Source: Acanthaster planci (Eukaryota; Echinodermata; Asteroidea; Valvatida; Acanthasteridae). Taken from it: 64,000 bases of DNA. Both the position numbers and the translations under genes were made by a program. The stretch's first letter is position 1, and each line of letters begins with the position of its first letter. Shown in pieces: positions 11,870 through 23,520 of the stretch. The notes beneath the pieces are model-generated. The model saw only the letters and a list, made by a program, of their open reading frames with translations, made no database searches and was not told where the DNA came from. The stretch spans positions 321,059 through 385,058 of the forward strand of contig NW_019091561.1 of the NCBI RefSeq assembly GCF_001949145.1, read 5' to 3'.

Positions 11870-12934
11870 ATGGTTAAGTTTCAGTTGCAATGTTTTGTAT
11901 GTAGTGACTGTGTAAGTTGACTGAACTGGAATCCTACTGTCTGCAAAACACTTACTGATGTTTATCATAGTGCACGAGAAACTTTAGCCTGTGTCTGTCA
12001 AATTCCCGCTAGAAAATGCCCCTTCATTGTTTGCTAGAAAACCCCTATGCAAACTTTGCTTTAACAATGTGAAACAAGTGGTGGTCAATGGGTTGTTTGC
12101 ATAAATTTCTCCTGTTTAAACCTACGGGAGGAACAGTGGCTCCAGGTGGACCTCCCGGACACAAATGACATCTAGCGAACCACAAGGCAAAATTGGTTAA
12201 GAATTAAACAACATGGATAATCTTCCTTATTCCAACACCCATTCAATTGGTGGTGATGCGATGGAGGTGGATAACTTGACAGTTACATTTTTCTGTGCTG
12301 TGTTTCCCACAAAGGGTTGTGACAAAGTGACATCAAGCTGTACTTACCCCCCCCCAACAGAGTCAGTAGAGTAAGAAGCCTTCTCATTGCCTAAAGGTTT
12401 GATGTGACCTAAGCTCTCCTTGGCTCAAATCTCCTTACTTGATCGGTTGATCAGTGTGCATAAATTAAGTACTGGATCTTGATTACAATCCTGTGGGTTT
12501 TTTTTTAAGAGAGTATAACAAAATTTTTATCAAATTTCATAACTGATGCTGAAAGCTTTTAAAATTTCTACACTAACATGAAGAGTTTTCCCATCTGTTG
12601 AGCTGACACTGTGCAGAATTCTGCATTTTCCAATCAATCTGCCATGTCACTTGTCCCAAACCAAACTTCACACAACCACATACTAGTTGCTAAAAAGTGC
12701 ATCGCTTCCAAAGTATCAATTCCCGGTGGGAATAAACCCTACAGTAAATAGAAGAGCTTTTGTGTCATAACATGCAGTGTCCTGTTTGTAATGTATAAAT
12801 TTATGCACACAACCCTATACCTTACCCAGAATAACCACTCTACTGAATATTCATGAAAAAGTTTCCAGTCCTGCCCTTGATTGGCTGTTCCCGATCAACT
12901 CAGGATCCTGTGTTCACACAAAGTTTGCAGTGGC
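11870..12934. other. Spacer, nothing recognised
   Basis: No exon with a plausible splice pair and no repeat boundary was recognised. Confidence 0.4.
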
Positions 12935-13833
12935 AATAGACCCCTTCACTAACAAATTCATAATTATGCACGCATGCGCACAAATGGCCTTGGCGGCAAG
13001 AATTGTGAGCAGGCCATTGAAAATATGACTTCAATGATCATTCTCTCTCAGGTTTTCTGACTTTGTTCATTTTTTTCTTGAGAAAATCTCTTTAAATCTT
13101 TAAACTTTCTATTAGTTTCTAAATGAAGTAGAATTTTTAGTAAAAAGATTTTAAAATCATAATTTTTCCTGTGCGCACAAGATCATCATTTCTTAGTATG
13201 GCCCCCTTCCATCTTGGAGCCAACCAGTGCATTTGTAAAAATACGTTCTGATGTTCAATCTACCTCCATGGTTCAATGTACATGTACTGGTATGGAACCC
13301 ATTCGATTTGCTGCTTTTTGGACTTTTTGAAATGTGAAGAACTAGATCTCTTTCTCTTTGGAATCTGCATTTTGTCTTGAATAACCCCAAACACAACAAC
13401 TGGATACCATTTCTTTCGATAGTACTCCAAGCTATGACCAAATTCAATGGTAAGGTATGTACATGTACGTAGAGTAAAAATGTACATTTAACATCGGTAT
13501 GTGTTTTTGCAAAATGCAAAGGTTGACTCCAAAAACACTAACGATGTAGTTTATACAACTTATGATGGAATGGGGCCACACTAAGAAACAACGATCTCGA
13601 GCACACAGGAAAAATAACGATTTTAAAATCTTTTAACAGAGCAGTAAAAATTCAACTTAAATAAGAAACTATTAGAAAAACGATTTAATGGGATTTTCTG
13701 AACAAAGTCAGAAAACCTGAGAGAAAATTATCATCGAAGTCGCACCCCTGTACATTTTCAATGGCTCTCTCACACTCCTTGCTGCCAAGGCCATGAGTGC
13801 ATAATTATGGATTTATTAGTGAAGAGGTCTATT
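12935..13833. mobile_element. Foldback DNA element with ~265-base inverted arms
   Basis: Left arm 12935-13205 and right arm 13572-13833 are reverse complements of each other, differing by substitutions and small indels. The shared order is aatagacc(c/t)cttcactaa, cataattatgcac, ggccttggc(g/a)gcaag, ctctcaggttttctgactttgttca, agattttaaaatc, ttttcctgtg, tttcttagt(a/g)tggcccc. The central 366 bases are unique. On the minus strand they hold a Lys/Arg/Ser-rich 75-codon frame (13260-13487) with no family I recognise. Long arms with a short unique centre are typical of non-autonomous foldback-type or Mutator-like elements. I could not find a convincing target duplication. Confidence 0.85.
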
Positions 13834-14006
13834 TGTGCAGTAAGTCTCCACAGGTGGAACCAAGGCTAGGCATGCATGTACTGTGTATTACTCAAAGCAG
13901 TGTGTAGTACTGTATGTACACTGGTATTTCAACAGTGAGGATGCTAATTAAGGTGGGTCATTCCCAATGCAAATAATTCTACACTGTACTTATTAAGCTT
14001 GATGTG

Positions 14007-14291
14007 CAGGGGTCGAAATTAACGGTGGTCCACTGGCCCGGGGCCACCAAAACCAGAAGCAGAACTATTTTGGGGGCCTTAAAAAGTGTATTTAAGTCCA
14101 GCCAGGCTGCCCAATTAGCTGTTTTGGTAGAGAAGTTCACAACTGATGCAAATGGGCATGTGTGGTGGGCCTGATTGATTTCAGTACATGTACTCAACCC
14201 GCGGGCCACCAAATTTTCACAAGGGCCAGTGTGGTGCACTTGCCACTGGCCCTGCGGGCCACCAAGAAATTGAAGTTAATTTTGACCGCTA
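14007..14291. mobile_element. MITE with cag(g)ggtcgaaattaac ends
   Basis: Left end 14007-14023 (caggggtcgaaattaac) mirrors the right end 14275-14291 (gttaattttgaccgcta) over 12 of 13 core positions. The interior is rich in ggcccggggccacc / ggccctgcgggccacc subterminal repeats. The CAGGGGTCG terminus is hAT-like, but no 8-base target duplication is visible. It lies about 0.5 kb past the last visible PHM exon on that gene's strand. Confidence 0.65.
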
Positions 14292-14428
14292 ATTTATGCT
14301 ATAAATTGTGGGTTTTAAGGTTAAATCCACAGGTCTTGTTCCACCCATATATCTGATTTACAATACTGAGAATTTACAAATTCTGAGAATGAAGTATTTT
14401 ATCATTTAAATGATGAAATGTCTTGTTC

Positions 14429-14690
14429 TTATGGTTTTATGAGTTTTATGTACAATTGTTGACTCAGGGCAATAATACAAATTATCTGTTACATTTCCTT
14501 TTGTGTGGGGTGTATACAACAGGGACTTTTTCTAAAGGACTGTCCAATTTTTTATTACCAATTGTTTTTTGCAATGTTATCTTATTGTTTTTTTTTCAAA
14601 TTCGTATCATTTCTACCGTATTTATTTTTATGGTTTTATATCTTTTCATGTACAATTTTTGCCCCATGGCAATATTACAATTTTTTTTTC
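14429..14690 (+). repeat. Diverged direct repeat, 200-base spacing
   Basis: The block tggttttat...tgtacaatt...caataatacaa at about 14431-14490 recurs at 14631-14690 as tggttttat...tgtacaattttt...ggcaatattacaa. The AT-rich hydrophobic frames here appear to follow from composition. Confidence 0.45.
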
Positions 14691-14801
14691 CAAGCTTACC
14701 AAAAACTTGTAAGGCTGTAACATGGTCATCATTCTTTTTTGCCACATTTGATTCTTACTTTGTTTCAGAATGACACTGAGAAGCATTTGCACATTACTTA
14801 C

Positions 14802-14905
14802 CCTGCATGCGTAATGGTTTGCCTTGACTGGGAGTTATAAGTACACCGTGCTGCCAGGATATCACCACTTCTGATTTCATAGACATGATCCATAGGATAG
14901 AAAGC
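14802..14905 (-). CDS. PHM/PAM exon: end of the second copper-domain sheet (AFYP...RCTY)
   Basis: This 104-base exon reads 34 codons plus two bases. It starts AFYPMDH and contains EIRSGDILAARCTYNS, ending at ITHA plus GG. It matches the QAFYP(V)...GD(I/L)LAARC segment of peptidylglycine alpha-hydroxylating monooxygenase. The Cys corresponds to rat Cys293, which forms a disulfide in the second beta-sandwich domain. The acceptor is tctatttatag at 14906 and the donor is GTAAGT starting at 14801. It begins in phase 0, exactly where the previous exon ends after a Gln codon (WAQ then AFYP). The next exon should carry the DEMC(N) block with the copper-ligand Met; I did not find it between here and position 1. 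There are no stops or indels, so this looks like a living gene. Confidence 0.93.
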
Positions 14906-15690
14906 CTATAAATAGAATTAAAAAAGTTTCTATTGCAACAGTATACTCAGAGACCTTACCAATGCAAAGTATGCAGAATGTAAATAGCGTGACCTGGTAA
15001 ATATTTCTTAGTATAAAATCTAGAAAAAGACTTTGATTTTAAAAGTTTCTTCCTTGATAATTCAAGAACCAAATGAAAACTCAAGTTCATATTTTGTTAT
15101 ACTATAGTGCATGTTTATGAGTGCAATTGCACAAAAAAATCATTAGATGACAGATTCAGAGTTCTTTTTCACAAGGTAAAGTCGATGGAATGGAACATTT
15201 AATATGTCAACAAATGATATTATTTTTATGAATTGCATGAATGTGAAACATTTTTGTTTTATGCAATGCCTCAGAAAATCATTTGTAAATTTATGTTCGG
15301 ATATAGGTTTCTTTGTGTCTGTATTAATTTGACAACCAACTGAAGTTTCAAGAGAAGTGTTATCCTCACCATCAGTTCAGATATTTCCTCATCTGACAGA
15401 AGACAAATGGTACCAGTATTCTGCATTTACTGTATCGCACACAGTTGTGTGTATTTGTGTGATGACATAACGATACTCCTATTGCATGTAAGCATGCAAC
15501 ACAATATTTTCTCTGGGTGTGAGGAGCTATGACTGTGCCTATTACACATACGAAGAGTATGAAAGTACAATAAATGGGTATAACCAACAGTCCCTTACTA
15601 ATCAAACCAAGTAATTCAAAATTCATGATTAGCGGTCGAGCAATTTACTCAGGTTGTATTAAATCTGGACCACATAATGATGGATGCTTC

Positions 15691-15787
15691 TTAATTACAT
15701 ATAACAGGTTTGCCCTTACCCAACGTATATTAATAAGCACTGTATGCTCAGTGCCTGTCCGAGAGCTTGCGAAAAAACCTCACAAGC
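15691..15787 (+). repeat. Short repeat A, copy 1 (cut by the assembly gap)
   Basis: Core ttaattacatataacnggtttgcccttacccaacg, then the hairpin-forming aagcactgtatgctcagtgc and cgagagcttgcgaaaaaacctcacaag, also present at 42165-42285 (reverse) and 61551-61681. It ends at the run of N. Confidence 0.8.
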
Positions 15788-16566
15788 NNNNNNNNNNNNN
15801 NNNNNNNNNNNNNNNNNNNNNNNNNNNNNNNNNNNNNNNNNNNNNNNNNNNNNNNNNNNNNNNNNNNNNNNNNNNNNNNNNNNNNNNNNNNNNNNNNNNN
15901 NNNNNNNNNNNNNNNNNNNNNNNNNNNNNNNNNNNNNNNNNNNNNNNNNNNNNNNNNNNNNNNNNNNNNNNNNNNNNNNNNNNNNNNNNNNNNNNNNNNN
16001 NNNNNNNNNNNNNNNNNNNNNNNNNNNNNNNNNNNNNNNNNNNNNNNNNNNNNNNNNNNNNNNNNNNNNNNNNNNNNNNNNNNNNNNNNNNNNNNNNNNN
16101 NNNNNNNNNNNNNNNNNNNNNNNNNNNNNNNNNNNNNNNNNNNNNNNNNNNNNNNNNNNNNNNNNNNNNNNNNNNNNNNNNNNNNNNNNNNNNNNNNNNN
16201 NNNNNNNNNNNNNNNNNNNNNNNNNNNNNNNNNNNNNNNNNNNNNNNNNNNNNNNNNNNNNNNNNNNNNNNNNNNNNNNNNNNNNNNNNNNNNNNNNNNN
16301 NNNNNNNNNNNNNNNNNNNNNNNNNNNNNNNNNNNNNNNNNNNNNNNNNNNNNNNNNNNNNNNNNNNNNNNNNNNNNNNNNNNNNNNNNNNNNNNNNNNN
16401 NNNNNNNNNNNNNNNNNNNNNNNNNNNNNNNNNNNNNNNNNNNNNNNNNNNNNNNNNNNNNNNNNNNNNNNNNNNNNNNNNNNNNNNNNNNNNNNNNNNN
16501 NNNNNNNNNNNNNNNNNNNNNNNNNNNNNNNNNNNNNNNNNNNNNNNNNNNNNNNNNNNNNNNNNN
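15788..16566. other. Assembly gap (779 N)
   Basis: Unresolved sequence inside the 15.9-kb PHM intron, bordered by repeat A on the left and a tRNA-like sequence on the right, so it probably covers repeats. Any open frame spanning it is an artefact. Confidence 0.99.
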
Positions 16567-16610
16567 CTAGTGCAGATGTCTTAGCCACTCGACCACCGAG
16601 CTTGCCGGGG
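16567..16610 (-). repeat. tRNA-like head (SINE or tRNA pseudogene), truncated by gap
   Basis: On the minus strand ggtggtcgagtggctaagacatctgcactag reproduces a Ser/Leu-type tRNA D-arm (A box tggtcgagtgg) running into the anticodon arm, where the gap cuts it. The B box is not visible, so SINE and pseudogene cannot be separated. Confidence 0.5.
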
Positions 16611-17093
16611 TCGGCTGGCCGGTCCGAGTCAAATGAAGGAGCGGGTACCGCGAACTATTTACAACTTATACAATGTGCAAAAAGTAAAATGAATTCCAAA
16701 TGCAGATGAAAACCCCGGAATCCAAACTCATCCAACTGCTTCCTAATGGTTTATAAAATGAATATGTACCTGTAGAAAATCAACCTCGATTTCAAGACTT
16801 CCCTATTTAAGAAACATAATCAACAATTTAGCAGATATACATTTACTTGACTTACCACTATGAACTTTAAAATGTAACTCACATTTTTTATATAAGATGG
16901 GTTGCAGTCAGATAGGTTTAGAAAGTGTTATATACCAGCAGTGCTACAAAACATTTACATTTGAGGAAGGTTATTGAAGTATTAATTCAGTTTCATTAAT
17001 TCCATCCACATATATACATGCAAACAAATGTCATGGCCAGTGGCTCACCACTCAGTCCTATTCTTGCCAACATATTTGTGAGCTGTCATGAAA
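16611..17093. other. Spacer, nothing recognised
   Basis: No splice-bounded exon or element end was identified. Confidence 0.4.
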
Positions 17094-17338
17094 ATCTCTC
17101 CCCACCTAATGTGGGTTGATTCTACTACTGCATACCTACCAGATACCAATGATATGCATTATTTCCTAGTCCATTTGTTATTAAATTCTCGATCACCCTA
17201 CAGTACGCCCTCACCCGCTTGACCCCATGAATCGTCCTCTTTTTTTGTAGCGCAAGAGTGCAGAGGCTGCTTAGGGAGGGTAGTTGGTAATCTGGTAGGT
17301 ATGCAGTAGTAGACTCAACCCACATTAGATGGGGAGAG
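17094..17338. repeat. Palindromic terminal cassette, copy 1
   Basis: The arms 17094-17150 and 17284-17338 are inverted copies of about 50 bases: ctcccca-ctaatgtgggttgattctactactgcatacctaccaga-taccaa against its near-perfect complement. The centre has a ttctcgatca...gcttgacccc block. Related cassettes occur at 21387-21668 and 57673-57940. In copies 1 and 2 the right-hand neighbour is a minus-strand tyrosine-recombinase-like fragment. The cassette is therefore probably the 3' terminal region of that element rather than an independent MITE. Confidence 0.8.
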
Positions 17339-17360
17339 AATTTAATGCCTGCACCTGTGT

Positions 17361-18690
17361 AAATGACCAATACATATGCAGAGTAACACCGAACCTGAGG
17401 ATGGTGGGAACACCACCAACACCCTAGTCATGACGAAAAAGGAAAATGGAACGATGAGGGCAAACAAATGTATACTCTCATCATGTTAATGCACAACAAC
17501 AAATGGAGAACACATTTAAGCTCAGCATAAGAATTGCCTAAGAGCACCCTCTTGCAGGGTGAAAGACGGCTGGCAGTGAACCCACTATGATGTCAACCTG
17601 AGAACTGACAGTCCCCCTCAAAACATCACTCCCAATTTATATCTGGAAGCTGGTCGATAGAGTCTAGTGGATGTGATGAACAATTAGGTGACTGGCTCTC
17701 ATACGTCCTTCTCCAGCTGAGACACTAACAGCTTACATTCCTACTGGCAACAGCAAGTAGGAATGTAAGCTTCATACTGAGGTGAAAGAGGAAAGAGGGA
17801 AGCTTGACACGCTGGTTCAAAGGGAGGTTCAGTTTGTAGCTGGAGAACATTGCCCGAACACCACAAGAGAGTAAGTCGTTTGGATGGAAGGCATTCAGTG
17901 AACATTTCTCTCGGAGATGGTGAACCATCAAATTGTTAGGAATCACAGAGCCACAAAGGATCGCTGCTATTGCTAGTTCCAAAACATGGTTACAAGGAAA
18001 CTGGAGTTGATGAGGTGCATAAAACGTCCATCACTAGCGAAAGAGGCACTTTGGTCAGATCTGTGGAGTGCCCGTCACACCATCAATCAAAATGTTGTAC
18101 CCAGCTGTTGTAGATTCTCCTAATGGATTGAAGTCGGCCTCTGGCAGCCAAGGCCGAAGCAGTGTGAAAAGGCCTGCCTACTAAAAAGATCGTTAAGTTA
18201 CATTAAGTGTAGACAGACAGGTCCGCGGTCGAAAGAGTAAGACCGGACCCTGACACTGAAGTAGCAGGATATCGATCAGGAGTCTGACTAGCCTTTCCCA
18301 AAAAGGACTGGGGGTCAATGTTGTATCCTAACACAGGACATTCATCAAAACTAACCCTGAGGCACAGGCCCAAGGATTGACGTAGTCCAGGAAAAATGTC
18401 TCAGGAATTACTCAAACATAGATAAAACGGCTTTCTGATACAGAACCCTCAGTCCAACTGCAGTGAAGCCTCGACAAAGGGGAGGGTTCTCTCTGCATAC
18501 ACAACATAGGATACTCCGATAAGAGGGAGAGAGAAGTGAAATAACAGGAAACCATGAGAAAGACTCCAAGTAGCTATATAAACCTGGTGAGTATTTCGAG
18601 CAAATGAGGAGTTACCGCCAAAAGACCAAGTCAAATAAAAGTTTGTCCTAGTGGCAATGCATGACTCCAGAAAAAAATGAAGAATGACTA
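17361..18690 (-). mobile_element. Tyrosine-recombinase retroelement fragment (DIRS/Ngaro-like)
   Basis: The minus-strand frame 17982-17725 contains HHLREKCSL and then a hydrophobic helix LSMKLTFLLAVASRNVS. This fits the conserved (L)xxKxxFLLA(I/V)(A/T)S block preceding the first catalytic Arg of DIRS/Ngaro tyrosine recombinases; the Arg itself is not recognisable. Upstream (18100-18150) a RLQSIRRIYNSWVQHF block resembles the N-terminal SAM-like helix. Region 18455-18690 resembles 295-510. Multiple stops show decay. The cassette at 17094-17338 sits at its downstream end. Confidence 0.5.
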
Positions 18691-18940
18691 AAAAATAAAT
18701 CTTGTCTTACATCTGATGTAGGGTCAAAGACAGGTCCATCTGTCATCAGAAAATCAAAAAATAAAAATGAAGCATCTGTAGTCATGAGATTACTCTAAGA
18801 GGATGAAAACCATCTCAGTGCTGCCCAACGGAAGCAGAGTATAAACATTTACTCAAGACACATATGTTTCAGCGGGACAATTAGTTTATGCGTATGTGCG
18901 TCAAATTGTTTCATGCCCATGTGAACTGAAGATGGCTGTC

Positions 18941-18971
18941 CAGTGATCACAGTTTTGAGCTGTGATCACTG
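18941..18971. repeat. Perfect 12-base hairpin
   Basis: cagtgatcacag at 18941-18952 and ctgtgatcactg at 18960-18971 are exact reverse complements around a 7-base loop. No other part of an RNA gene or element end is recognisable around it. Confidence 0.8.
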
Positions 18972-18979
18972 TATTGGGT

Positions 18980-20870
18980 GTCATCATCTCTGAATTGACA
19001 TGTTTTGTTTTTTCTTTGTGACTGAAATGAATTTGAGACCTTCCAATTTAATTTGTGAAAGTGTAACTTCAAAACAACAAATATCTCTCACCGCATTTTA
19101 GATTTGATCAGCAACACCTACTGCAAATGTATGTAGGGACATGGCACTTTACGTGCAGAATATGCAGCACACTCACTGTTTAAGACATAAAATTGGGAAA
19201 GACATGATTATTGAAAACACCAACTTGTGCGTACTAGGGTCATATGCTTACGAGCCACTAATTAGTCCCTAAAGATTTGTTTGGAATACTCTATCGGAGT
19301 AATCTTTTTGATAAGCATTATCGAGAAGAATGACCAGTACTCTAAAAGCAAATTTATGTTTTTAGTCTAACTTTTAGGGCGACGATCACTGATCAATGTG
19401 CAAAAGATAGTTTGAGTGGCGGAAGAGTTACACCTTGGCCAATTCACGCACGTACGTCCTAACAGCCTCTTTGGCAGTGCGTGCTCTTGGCCGTCGCCGG
19501 TGAGACCTTCTCTCCTAAAATGATTCCATTTGATGCTGCTTCTTGCTGGTGTTTCATTATGTTCACATAACCAGCTGATGCATTATTATTTGTAGATTAC
19601 CCTGGTTGGGTTAGTGTGCATGAACAGGTCATTTTAGAAATGGAACGTGGACTATATAAGTTTGCAAACTTCCAACTAATGGTCTTGCAGTTGAATCATG
19701 CATGACGTGTATGTTGTATTAGCGACCATGCTGTCACTGTTCATGTATTATAATTATGTCACTTCTCGCCCACTGTATACATGATAGGTTAAACGTGCTG
19801 TGTGTAGCACGTGTGTATGGGGTGGCCAAACACTGCCTGCGTTCTGTAGGCTGTGTTGCTTGTGGTATATATGGGCCAAATACATGAACCTCTATCTCAC
19901 TGTTTGCCAATAGCACATGCGTATGTCAGATCGGATCACATCACATCACAATTACATACACAGACTTTGTTGTGTTTTTAATCTTGTAGACCTCATATTC
20001 ATACAACTGGGAGCACTTGACTTAACCTTTTTGATGAAACTCTACCCCATATGATATCAGGGTAAGCTGGTGAATGTTAAACATCAAATTGTGTGCTATA
20101 TTCATGTATTTCACCCTCTTTGAGATACAATTACCAGGATATACAAAGATTTATTCTTATTGTGTGCCCATCTACATTTACATATACTATAATTTTGTAA
20201 ATGTTCAAAAAACTTATTGTAACTGAGCTTATATTCAGCACACAATAAATACATTTATTGACTATTTGTCTTTATGGATAGGGTTTTTTGGGGGAACTGT
20301 AAAATAATCAATCAAAAATCAACAGGATTAAACAATATTGGGAGACAGGGACACTGAGTGATTTTGTGTGTATCTCTCCAAGTGCCCTTCCCCTTATCCA
20401 CCTCATTGGTAGATCGAACAGCAACTGAGGTTGGCCTCTCCTACCATTTCACTTGGCGTCACAGACAGGATCCAGGGGAACTAGACGATACAATAGCACC
20501 AAGATACATTTTCATATTTGTCCTGAAGAAAACCTCTGATATAAATATAGTCGTGAGTGGTGTATAATTTATGAGATAATTATTCTCCTTGATTTAAGTT
20601 CTCAAACCTTGATGGCATACATATAATTATAAAGCCTTGCTTGAAGTAAAAGTTTTATAGATGACCTCTGGTGGTACAAAGTCAGTAGGAAAAAAAAAAC
20701 AGCCTCGTCTGTATTGCACAAGCATAAAGTGGGAGGTAAATGATGTTATTATTATACCCCTTCCAACTTTAACGCCCGAAGCGAGTGTGCCATTGTTACT
20801 TTTGCCGAGTATAGCTCAAGTAAATCTCGGCTTAGCGTTTTGAAAGAGGGCGTGGTCGAAACTCGGCAGA
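18980..20870. other. Unassigned intronic DNA
   Basis: About 1.9 kb with no recognised element. A 70-codon plus-strand frame at 20358-20567 has no recognisable domain and weak splice context. Confidence 0.4.
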
Positions 20871-20879
20871 AAAGTCAGG

Positions 20880-21280
20880 ACGCACCTCTGTCCAATATGG
20901 GGTGGACAATCAGAAGTTACTGTCAGAACTCTTCGAAGGACAGTAACAGCTTCAGGCAGCTGTTCACTGCCTTGTCCAGCAGCAGACCCAGATGAGCATG
21001 CAATTGCAGAATGATTCTGACTCTGTGCAGTCCTATGCTGTTAGACCACCGACTCTGGAGCGCAAGAAGAGCTACCAGAGTCAGGTTACTTGCACATTCT
21101 GTCACAAGCAGGGTCACTCTGAAGAAAAGTGCAATGCTAAGAAATGCATGGAGGGCGCCAGTAACAAAGAAAATACCGCAGAGAAAACTCCCCCCTTCGG
21201 GAAATGCCCTGCCTCCGTCATAAAGGGCACTATGACAGAAAGGGGTTCATGTGCCCACCAGTCAGTCAGATCTTGAGCCA
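20880..21280 (+). mobile_element. Retroelement gag remnant with CCHC zinc knuckle
   Basis: The frame 20992-21276 contains CTFCHKQGHSEEKC (21091-21132), an exact C-x2-C-x4-H-x4-C nucleocapsid-type knuckle. Gln-rich helical sequence precedes it (QLQAAVHCLVQQQTQ after a stop) and acidic sequence follows. The layout is that of an LTR-element gag C terminus. No protease or reverse transcriptase follows, because the palindromic cassette begins at 21387. Confidence 0.65.
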
Positions 21281-21386
21281 GAGAGCACTGATTGTGAAGA
21301 CATTACAGAAGATTCTGCCATAGATGTGGATAGGATGATGAACAAGGACGACCATGGAAAACTCCTTTCAAAAAGTCCTGCCAAAA

Positions 21387-21668
21387 TTCTCCCCCACAGT
21401 AGTGTGGGTCGAGTGTCCCAGAGAATACTTAACCCAACAGTCACTACGTATGAAAATTTCCCATGCACGTATAGCTATTCACTGAAAAGACTTGATCATC
21501 CATGGTGCCCCTTGACCTCCCACTACGCACTGCAGTCATGCCGCCATGTTCGCCCTTCTTTTCGAAAGCGACTAGGAATGTCACAGCCAAGTGGGGAGGT
21601 CGGGCGGGAGAGAGCTGTTTGGGTAGGTATTCTCTAGTAGACTCAACCCACACTACTGTGGGGGAGAA
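21387..21668. repeat. Palindromic terminal cassette, copy 2
   Basis: Left arm ttctcccccacagtagtgtgggt(c/t)gagt... and right arm ...actcaacccacactactgtgggggagaa are inverted copies. The inside retains gccgccatgttc and ttttcgaaagcg, shared with copy 3. The cassette is homologous to 17094-17338. Confidence 0.75.
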
Positions 21669-21699
21669 GTCTACGGCGCTCTATCTACCCAAACAGTCA

Positions 21700-23520
21700 C
21701 TACATAATGCAGAGTGGCAACGGTCTAGGTGGTGGGATGGCTACAGAATACAAAAAGATGTAAAAGGGATAAATGGCCATTTATCATCAAGATAAGAATA
21801 TGCTCGTCATGATTTCCAGCCAGATATGAACTCAGTGTGAGGAAGAAACATTAAAAAGGACACACCAGGAAGGAAATATCTGGAGTCATGTGTTGTCTCA
21901 GGAATGGGAGTCGATGGTAGAGCATATTAGGTAACTTTGACACCAGACAGTTGCTAAGTATGATTGAAAACTGCAGTTCCGAGTCTCATAAAAGAAGAAA
22001 AGAATCGGTTACTGCACTTATTGGTATTTGAATTGAACCACTACAATGTACACTCTTTGTCGTGCCTTGAGTAGTGAGGAACCGTTTGCTGCTAAAGTAA
22101 GATGTTAGGGATATTAGGGATCTAGGAGAGTCAGACTTCAGGGTTAGGAAGGTCTGAATGACATAAAGAGAAGTGTCTTTCCTGGCCAATTCTAACAGCA
22201 TTGCCAGGACTATGGTTAGTAGAGAGGGGCATGTTGGACTTACAAGCCCTACAACTCTAGCCTGTTGGAAGAAGAAGAAAAGGGTTGTCTGCGACTAAGA
22301 CATGAAGGCGAGGGGGTCTGGTGCAGGACAACAGCAGCTAGATGTTCCATGTGAAGGAAGGAACAGCAATGCGCAGAGACGGTTGTCTGGTACCTAAGGA
22401 ACGGACTCCGACAAATTGTGATGAAGTGTCTATTCTACTGCATGAATCTTTCTCTGAGAGCAAGCATATGTATTTCGAAAAGTTGTTGTTGGCTTTGAGA
22501 TGGGTAATCTTTGGGTAATCTTGAAGTCCAATGTTCATAAGAACAACTGTATTTTGAGGAGGCCAAGGCGTAGGGAGAGTGTACCTCCATTGTGATTTAT
22601 CTGGCGTAGGGAGAGCGTATCACTGTAGTGATTTATCTGGTGAAGCAACAATGTGATAACCAACACACTCCTGTCCCTGAAATCTGAAAGTTTAGACATA
22701 GGAGTAAGTCACAGAATTCGGGAAGTGCCGGTATAAACCAGTACTTGAGAATCCATCTATGGTTTCACTGGTCACAGATATGCTTGTGTTATAAAGGCCC
22801 AGACAAAGGACAAGAGCGGAAAAACAACAGAAGATTAAGAAACCTGTATGGCTAGTATGTTTCTAAGTGATGTTCAGGAAAGCTCCAGCCTTATCTGTAC
22901 ATCTGCCTACAAAAGCCAATTGCCAGAATGTCTGATTGTGGGAATGGTTAGCTGGTGGGAGTAGGAGATAAAGGTTACTAGAGTAAGGGCCCTTAGGACA
23001 CTGACAGAGTGACAGGGTCCAGGCTAGAGAGTTACTCTGCCGTGATTGAAGTAGAAGAACTTGAATTTCTGTGAGAGGACTGGAACGGGAATCCAACAAT
23101 TGAAGTCCCAAAATAACTGTATGTGTCAGGAGAGATTGGGATTCAATGAGTTTGTCCTAACAACCAGGCAGACATGAATCAAAGAGGGTAGCTGAACGAG
23201 CAGACACAGGTATTCTTCTGACTGAAGAGGTGTCTGCTAAAACTTACTACTGTAGTAGGTAGTAAAGTAAATAAAGTACCTACAAGATCAATCATCGAAA
23301 GTACCTTAGAAGTAAATAGCCATTAGCATCAGATCTTGGGAACAGAGTAGCGTCGACATTCCCTTTTGGTCTGTATCTCCCTGCATTGCCTGTGAAATAG
23401 TGGAGAGGGCAAAGCAAAATTTGGCCAATTGTGTGGAACTGACGAGGGAAGAAGAACTGTGGTAGTGCTTGTTCCCCGAATCCACTGGTTAGTTTGCCAA
23501 AGGGCAGGCTTACACTCATC
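21700..23520 (-). mobile_element. Decayed relative of the 17-18.6 kb retroelement
   Basis: Immediately right of the cassette, the minus-strand translation shows a HDEH...-rich segment and spacing like the one right of copy 1. The DNA shares patchy blocks with 17.4-17.6 kb. No catalytic domain can be named. Assignment rests mainly on the cassette and on parallel layout. Confidence 0.35.
22566..22642 (+). repeat. Tandem duplication, ~42-base unit
   Basis: ggcgtagggagag(t/c)gta(t/c)c...gtgatttatctgg occurs twice in a row, with substitutions between units. Confidence 0.75.

Noticed and set aside
14423-14773. 116-codon hydrophobic plus-strand frame resembling a membrane protein
   Set aside because: T-rich composition with a diverged direct repeat explains it; no start context or homology seen.
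15574-16709. Very long open frames on both strands
   Set aside because: They run through 779 N and exist only because N was translated as open.
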